Below are positions 56,640 to 64,000 of a stretch of DNA of 64,000 nt, in pieces; the stretch's first letter is position 1; each line of letters starts with the position of its first letter. This DNA comes from Platerodrilus igneus (taxonomy: Eukaryota > Arthropoda > Insecta > Coleoptera > Lycidae): the NCBI GenBank assembly GCA_036346225.1, contig JARFIW010001082.1, positions 1,178,001 to 1,242,000 of the forward strand. Reading direction: 5' to 3'. The notes below the pieces were generated by a model. That model ran no database searches. It was given only the letters and a program-made list of their open reading frames with translations, and was not told the origin of the DNA. The position numbers and the translations under genes are program-made.

Positions 56640-59590
56640 TATTTAGAACCTTAAAATAAACTCAATTATAGCGTGCTTGTAGCTACGAGTAAATACAGTG
56701 TAGTTATTGTTATTTGCTAAAAAGTCGAATTAAGTTTTGACATTTAGAATTGTACCCCAGAAAATAGAAAATATAAGGAAGACTTCTTTATGTGAAGTTA
56801 GTTCCGAAACCTATCTTAAATAAGTCTTACTCACACTGCTTTTAAAAGTTGCTTAAACTGGTATATGGAAGATATTAATAATTTTAGAGTTAAAGCGCAA
56901 CACAAACCTTTGCTCATAAAACCACCCATATTTGTATAAGTAGACGAAGAGCAAAGCAACAACTAAAATTACAGAGTGTTTACTAAAAATGTTTATATTA
57001 ACCATCTGGATTTTGATGTAATTCCAAAAATAACAACAGAGAATGACTAATCAAAACATCGATTATCTCAAAAGTGTTGTAAGATTAAACGATCATTGCA
57101 AAAATCCTATTATAATATATTGAACAACGTCTGAAATATGCAATTTCTGAACTGTTTAAGAAATCCGTATCTGCAATGTGATACGTTTTTAAGTACGATA
57201 CGACTAAAATTATTTATAAACTTGCTAGAATTTGAAATAAATAATCAATACTAGTATATAAAACACATTTGATATCACCTAACAATTCTTTGAGATCGCA
57301 CTTGTCTAATAGAATTACGCACACTACCGATTGCAATTGCTATTTTATTATAACTAAAATAATTGAAGTATTGCAATTTAAGTATGCACCAAATAAATAA
57401 TGGTTAAGGTTTTTCACAAGTCGGTCGGAATTCTGTGTTGAACGGAAGTTATACGTTTGACGTAAACAACGGCAATGTCTCAGAAAAACTGACTAGTTGT
57501 GGTTGAATAAACAATCTTGTACTGATTTCGTTTATGTAATATTTAATTACCATATGTAACATTGTTGTATAAACTAAATTAAAACTTGTCATAAAAATAA
57601 GGATTACTTGTACTTGTAGTGCTGTGGATACGCCAATTTGCGAAAGATTACTTATTCTTAAGCGAAGATATTTCATTTCGAAATATGCGTGAAATACTGA
57701 AAAATTTTACATCCAAGTCGAATCGTATTAATGCTAGTAGAATTGTTTACAATACACATTTTTCCGCATTGATATGCTTTATGGTCGCAAACTGTTTATT
57801 TTATGCGGAAACTACAAAATTGTTTTTCCAAGTTGAACTTAGGAAATCGATTACGCAAACAAACAATGAACAGAATGAGATGATGAGTTCTATTTCCATG
57901 CCTTATAGTGGATAATAACTCGACATACAATTCTTTTTCTTTTTAGATGTCTAATTTTGATACAACATAAATAACTAACAACAGAAGATTGTCTTCGGGT
58001 ACCATTTACATAAACGAAGACAGAATGTCGGAGGTGTTCTTTGTGATTTAGTAGTTATGAAACTTTTACAGGAAACCGCTGCTTGGAGGTACCAAGTACG
58101 CTTGTATTTGCAATTGTGCATTTTCCACCAACTAGAAGGTTTCAAAGGCCAAACTTGAAATATTTTTTTAAAGTATTTAATGCATCCATATCTTTGCATT
58201 CAATTATTAGTATCATGCACAATTTCCGCATATACAAACGTCGACTTAAAAATCGCTTCGTATAGCTTTAGCTGTATTGAAGCGTTAATCTTTTTACACA
58301 AATTGCTAATTACTACAGTCTAGTCAAAGTTCACTTTCTTTATTTGTATCAGATTTATTATACATACTCTAAACGAAATTGCAATCAAAAGCCGCTCTTC
58401 TTCGGTGTATGGGTTTATAAATCTTCAACATCACCACCAGGACAGACATCTAAGTTACTAGCAAAAAACTATCGTGATCCTAACCTAGATTAAAACCGAA
58501 ATCTAGCAAAAATTGCAGTGTCATTAATCGTGTGCTTTCTGAAAGATTTCAGTGTTATACAGGTTACACAAAAATATTGTAGAGTGACAGCAAAAGGAAA
58601 GAGTGTGCAGTACGCCCAACCCGACACTCTCCTATGTCTACCACGTTTCGTACAATTTGATGTGAAAGCAGCTATCGTCGATCTAGGATTCTGTCAGTAA
58701 AACAAAATGTAATTTTTTTTCTTCAGAATCTAACAAACTAGTTCTGGACATCATCCCCTGTCAAAGACCGAATATTCGTTTAGAGTTATACAAATAAACC
58801 AAAGCGACAGCACAAAAGCTCTCTAATATAGGAGAATGTAAAAATGAAAAAAAAACCCTCTCATAAGAAATACATGGTGATTATCTCTACATATTTGGAC
58901 TATATACTAGAGTAGGATAGATAAACATACATTAACTTAATTGTTTTGCTAATTACACGTCGTCCTTTGTCCTGCGCTTACCACTCAACTACATGACCGC
59001 TAATATTATTAACTCTTTCCCTAGACCTGCCTGCCAAATTTCAGCACATTCAGTAACATCGAATGGGTTCAGTGTATAAAGCAATTTACGGATGACGTTA
59101 CGCTATTTGCAAACCAGAAATATTGATTCTTTCGCTATACCTCCTTGCCAAATTGTAGCACATATATTTTTTTATTAACCCTAGAGTAAACCGCCTTACA
59201 CATCATTTGCAGAAAGTATTCTTTTAAATCCTGTACATAACATATACCACAATGCATTATTTTTAAAGTTAGATGTACGACGTATTACCTATAAGTGTCA
59301 TCATTCTCTAACTATATATGGTATACTTGCTAACACTTAATTTTTATAGAAATCGGGTCAGTGTATTTCGTAATTTAAGTCCTTAACATTTTAGCTAGAC
59401 CTGCCTACCAAATTTAAGCATATCACTATCATTGGGGCAGTATATTTCTCAAACAACTGCACCATCTGCACTTTATTTATTTTCCAGCAACGCAACACAA
59501 CACACCAATCACGGTATTCAGTTTCGGAGTAACCAAACTAGCACATCTTTCTGGGAGATATACAGAGTAAGCTCTAGTCTACTACACTAC
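56640..59590. other. No recognised gene
   Basis: The open frames at 57619-57915 and 58518-58700 have no recognisable domain. The motif ACCTGCCTGCCAAATTTCAG recurs with changes near 59026, 59140 and 59400. Confidence 0.45.
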
Positions 59591-59635
59591 TTTTACTCTA
59601 ACACCATTCACAATCTTTCTCCACATCCCTCGGTC

Positions 59636-59896
59636 CTAACACGTTTCCTTTGCCCAAGAAACATTCATACGTTGCTTCTGGCATGCTCTTTTATTCCTGA
59701 AACTTCTCACATGTCGTTCTTTCAGTATCTCCTCTACTACATCCAACCATCTTTTACGCGGTCTGTCCCTTGCAGCTCTGCCAGTCATCTTGCGTGCATA
59801 TATACGCTTGGTAAGCATATTCTCTTTAATTCTTTTTAACATGTCTAACCATCTAAGTGTGTTTCTCTCGCTCAACCCATAAAGGATCATTTGCAT
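59636..59896 (-). pseudogene. LINE ORF2 C-terminal fragment
   Basis: Minus-strand open frame containing LRWLDMLKRIKENMLTKRIY and RDRPRKRWLDVVEEILKER. This is the Arg-rich C-terminus common to RTE/jockey-type ORF2 proteins (GR-RPRKRW-D). No reverse transcriptase is attached, so it is a 5'-truncated copy. Confidence 0.75.
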
Positions 59897-59899
59897 TCA

Positions 59900-61585
59900 C
59901 ACTCGGCGCTCATATTAAAGTGACAATTTTGAAACGATCTTGTAATAGTTATATTTCGTGTAGCAAAAGGTTGATTTAATTTTAAATACCTGGTTGTCAG
60001 AATTCTGTACAAAGGTGCCAGATCCAGAAATTGTGCCTGCCAACACCTGTAACCTGTCTAATTATTTATCTTTCTAAAAATTTATTGAGGTTAAAATTCT
60101 CTTGCTAAAATAGACATGAACTGCACTCTTTATCTCAAGGCCTGCAGTGGGTTCTTTTAATTGTTATTCCTAATAGTAAAACCATACACTTGATTTAATC
60201 CAAGTTCAATAAACAATAACACATTCCACTATTTTCGTGAGTAAAAAATATATTATTAATAATTCTGTTACCAATGTTATTTACAACCAAATTTATACAA
60301 AAATAAGTGATTTGTTTTTACAATATTTACAGAGGGAAATTTTGCCAGTTGAACAAAAAATTAAAAAAAGAATTGCTGCAATGCAAATAGCATAAACAAA
60401 TTGAAATATTTTAGTTTGGAATGAAATCGTCATGTATTTAAATCGAGCTCGTTTTAATTGTTGGACGTGTACAAACTTGAAGTCCCAAGGTTAGTAATAT
60501 TTCAGTAAAATTTTAGGTTAATGAAGTTTCATAAACTGTTTTAAAAATTTTACAGTCAGTTTTAACTACGCATAAAATTAAAATTTTGCTATTATAAAAT
60601 AATAAAATTGGTAATACCCGTTTGAGTGTGTGGTAAGTAGATAATTGTTGTCCCCTGATAAATAAGTTAAATAACGGTGTTACCTAGTAGGCCTCAACTA
60701 GAACTCCTTATTATTGATCGACCAAGGACAACACCTGTGTAGATAAAAGCTTCAAAAACTCCATTGAACAGCGTGCTCGATTAACGGCTTTCCATAATTT
60801 ACGATTCCATCACCAAAATGTATTTTTGTAGATTCCAGGCGAAATAACTTATTAAATGGTAGATTAGTTGTACTGACAGCTGCTAACAATAAACTTCAGA
60901 AATGATGGCGGCACTGCAGAGTGTGTTTAGAATGGCAACGAATAATTTTTGGGGTTGTTCCAAACTCAGGTGTTAGAATTTACAATGTGCGACTTCTATT
61001 AAAAACATATGTATTTCTGATTCCAGAGGGAGTAAGACAGGATCAAAATTATTTCCACGTGCTTCCTGAAAAAATTTAGTATTGCGTGCTTCTTGCAATA
61101 ATTTAATGTCACGTGAACCCGTAAATAAATTCCACTTTCGTAAATCCGCAATTAAGTGCCACTTTTGTGGATCCCTAATTAAGTGCTGAAGTGAAAAACC
61201 CTCATTTAACAATTTCAAATTAATTAAAGCGAAATAAACTTACCCACTTTCGGCTTTGCACAATATTACAGGGTGAATCAACTAACTTGGGAGCACCTAA
61301 ATACTTGAAGCTTTTTAGGCTAAGCTCAAGTTTACAATTAGCAAGACCCATTTTCGTGCAGTGCTTAAATCAAAAAGGAAGACAAAATTCGCGTATCTAA
61401 CAAAGTAGATGATATCCCTCCTAAACACAGATGGTTTCTAAAATGTTGTTTTAAACCAAACACGTTCCTACACGTTCCCTGTATGTATGTATGGTGGTCT
61501 ATCTATCAGACTAAGTAGAATACATTGCCTAACCAACAGTATTGGTAACAGAAAAATTTAAACTGTTACACACCTTTGAAACATA
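59900..61585. other. No recognised gene
   Basis: The minus-strand open frame at 60973-61218 (81 residues) has an internally repetitive look but no known domain. Confidence 0.45.
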
Positions 61586-61589
61586 ATTG

Positions 61590-62330
61590 TTTGAAGATAA
61601 ACTGTTCTCTAAATATCTTTCACAAACCGAAGTACTCTTCTAATCACCATGGGGTTACAGCGTGGTCATACTAGCTCCTACATCTGCCAAAAGGGTTGCC
61701 AATGTTCGTCGCAAACAGTGGCCTGCGTAGTTTTCTGAATCTCTCAGACCCAGATATTTTGCAATAATGAACGGTACAGTAGAGCGACCCGGTCTATAGT
61801 TAGAATAAATTTCTGTTCTAAACAACCATGTGGCCGTGTAATCTCTTATGAACTCGACTTGTTCATTTTGTCTTCGATGATAATGGTAATACGACGCACT
61901 TTATCAGTTTTTGTCTCCGGTATATTTGCCGCGAAAACTGATTTTAGATCTTCTTTGTGAGTAACTAGCAAATTCATAAGCTCCAAGCTTCTGTCGTCGA
62001 CATCTACCAAATACACTCAATAATGATGTGACTTTGATAATCAAGTACGCCTGATTGGGTGCCTCATGTAACCGCTTGACCCTTAACTTGTAGTAATTGG
62101 CAATGTTAATATTTCTATCTACCATTAAAGTCTTTTTAAACATCGAATGCTTGCACCATATGGAACTCGGAGAAAATGTTTCAGCATGAGCACCGAAGTA
62201 TCCAAGCAATACAGTTTCATTACGGAGTTCTACACAGTTTTCTGCCATCCGATTTAGTAATTTCTCATATTCTTTGTCATAATCGTCTCCTGATCTTTTA
62301 GGTAGTAAGTTCTGTGTTGATATTTCCACT
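61590..62330 (-). pseudogene. Crypton-like tyrosine recombinase
   Basis: Minus strand from 62329. The DNA-binding half reads YEKLLNRMAENCVELRNETV, LLGYFGAHAETFSPSSIWCK and MFKKTLMVDRNINIANYYKL, then an apparent deletion, then APNQAYLIIKVTSLLSVFGR with the first catalytic Arg in GRCRRQ. Further left, in another frame, GHCLRRTLATLLADVGASM carries the H-x-x-R pair, PHGD the second His region, and SVCERYLENS the nucleophilic Tyr (about 61600-61740). Stops replace two codons around 61645-61660. Such recombinases drive Crypton transposons. Inactive here. Confidence 0.65.
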
Positions 62331-62550
62331 TTTTCTACAATTTCATCAGAAATTTAAAAACTTTTCTGCATTTTGACTTTCTAAGTTAAAAACGACGAAA
62401 ATTTGATTATGCCTGCATGTACGGCATCGCCCTAGCAACGATAAAATAAAAACCAAATTAAGTTTTAGGATCTTTCTCAATATTATTCATATTTTAAATG
62501 CAGTAACGAACTAGTATGGCAAAAAAGTTGTATGCACCGCAGGAATCAAT

Positions 62551-62638
62551 AGATATTTATGCCCTCGGACGACTTTCAAACTCTTGGGCACTTGGCACTC
62601 GGGTTTGTAACATCGACGCCCTTAGGGCATAAACATGT
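62551..62638. repeat. Inverted repeat around TTTATGCCCT
   Basis: TAGATATTTATGCCCTC (62551-62567) is mirrored by AGGGCATAAACATGTAC (about 62623-62640) with two mismatches; the enclosed 55 bases are GC-richer than the surroundings. It lies next to the recombinase pseudogene and may be an end of that element. Confidence 0.5.
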
Positions 62639-62644
62639 ACTTGA

Positions 62645-64000
62645 TACGCTTGGTACATGAATAACTATTTTGCATAAAGAAAATTCGGAAATTTAGATTA
62701 ATAGTTGGGTCTAAACGAGAACAACTTGATAATTTGTGGACTAGATTTGATCATCTACAAATACATATTGAACCGAAAGAAAAATAATGCCAGCTGATAT
62801 TGCCAAACAACACAGGACAGACGACAAAACACCATCCCGCAAACCTTTCTTTGAAATATCTGACAATACCTCCGCCATGTTAAAGAATTTTGACACCCTT
62901 AATTTTTTTGAATTAGTTAATATTAGCAATAAAACTACAGTTTTGAGAAGGTCTTTGGTTCAATTAAACAGAATTATTCAGAAAATTTTGACTTTCCTGC
63001 ATTGCGTTGCAAACCCACAATGAGATACCATACCTCACATAACTTAAATAGAACAAGTGCTAGTGACTTGTAGAAATTTCTTTGACTGCGAACTAGAGAT
63101 CGTGCCTGCCCTGAATTTTTTAAATTGCGTAAACTAACATTAACTATTCCCGCCAGAAGTGCATGTACCGCGCTCAAAGGGATCAAAAATTTGGTCAAGA
63201 ACTCTACAGGACAAGAAAGATTTTCTGCTTTGGGATAAATATCAATTAAAAAGAAATTATTATCAGAATATTCTAGTGACAAAGATATTTATGATTACGT
63301 CATAGATGAGTAGGGAAAAATAGGCGCATTGAACCTTATAAGTAAGATGATATTTTATTGATCACTTGCCATTTTTATTTTCTTTTTGTGCATCTGCCAA
63401 AAATTTTACTTTCTGCTTCACCTTTCATCAGGTTCTCGACACGCCACTATAATTTAATGCGGTGAAAATGTCAAATACAGCATTTTTTTACTAAAAGAAG
63501 AAGAGTTAATTAGTTTATCAACAGATCGCACTTGATTAACTAAGTGAATTGACATCAGAAGAATTTCGGATTTTCTACAGTAAGAATATCCGACTATCTT
63601 GGAAAAAGCGATGGCAGTTATATTGCAGTTTTCCACATCTTTTCTATGTGAAATAGAATTCTCGACAGCCATAAAAACCAAGAAACATTAAAAGCTTACT
63701 AATATAGAAAATGAAATGAAGGTAACTATATCGCACATTAAATCTGATTTAGGTGGCTTTTGTGGTAACTGGACAAGTTCCGGTTTCCCATTAGTTTAAT
63801 AAATTTACTTAAAACCTTTGTTTTTGTTTCAATTTCTTGAAATAAATTATTGTTTTTGTTCAAATTTTTTAGGAATAGGTTTCAATTTTATATTACCGGT
63901 GTATGAAGCATTAAATTCTTAAATTTGGAATTGCCCATAAAAGGCGGAAATCCCATAACAAAATAAAGGTGCACCGGTTAATTATAGTGGTTCGGGAGTG
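62645..64000. other. No recognised gene
   Basis: The short open frames on both strands between 62741 and 63681 overlap each other and show no known domain. Confidence 0.45.

Noticed and set aside
57619..57915. 98-residue open frame with a hydrophobic stretch
   Set aside because: No recognised domain; no neighbouring exon signals that I could support.
58965..59010. tRNA-like head on the minus strand
   Set aside because: A box-A-like word is present but no box B or acceptor pairing was found.

Overview
The window is AT-rich eukaryotic DNA that looks like an insect chromosome. The evidence for an insect is an errantivirus (an env-bearing Ty3/Gypsy element restricted to arthropods), a DD41D-type mariner, a copia element primed by a half initiator-tRNA, and RTE-, hAT-, BEL/Pao- and Penelope-type elements. 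The species cannot be fixed from sequence alone. I found no intact conventional host gene. Almost every recognisable coding stretch is a transposable-element remnant, and most are broken by frameshifts or stop codons.

Layout. (1) 1-10050 is a three-level nest. An RTE-like LINE on the minus strand (endonuclease 8885-9750, 5' region to about 10050, linker 1-120) is split by an errantivirus (121-8884, identical 227-bp LTRs, 4-bp duplication AGCT). The env of that errantivirus is split by a 1.5-kb non-autonomous hAT element (5959-7473). (2) 10700-14570 holds repeat modules that carry tRNA-like cloverleaves: a foldback structure at 10703-11314 and a 404-bp tandem pair at 13761-14568. Between them lies a 2.4-kb mariner (11354-13752) with terminal inverted repeats of about 500 bp. 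(3) 16484-19745 is a BEL/Pao pol remnant split by a 2.5-kb LINE insertion with an 11-bp duplication; that LINE is itself hit by a tRNA-headed SINE. (4) 21276-25057 is a complete but decayed hAT element with a perfect 8-bp duplication. (5) 27731-30460 has a 71-bp tandem repeat, a Penelope-like element with a GIY-YIG endonuclease, and a large hexanucleotide array. (6) 30475-32120 and 40785-43140 are diverged copies of one 1.6-kb sequence; the second carries an 870-bp internally deleted mariner. Between them sit a copia remnant, a minus-strand Gypsy gag and a hAT tail. (7) 44500-45460 is a decayed mariner. 47250-51058 is LINE debris containing a 2.1-kb insertion with LTR-like ends. (8) 51070-55242 is a broken copy of a large nuclease-like gene (XPG/FEN-type core plus a Cys-rich tail), followed by a fragment resembling the C-terminus of a ubiquitin-specific protease. 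(9) The rest is sparse: tandem repeats, a LINE C-terminus at 59636-59896, and a Crypton-like tyrosine recombinase pseudogene at 61590-62330.

The genes do not form one pathway. The window is a record of successive insertions. The parts I cannot reduce to standard families are the tRNA-bearing modules that share a framework but carry different tRNA-like bodies, and the XPG-like gene with its Cys-rich tail and adjacent protease-like fragment.
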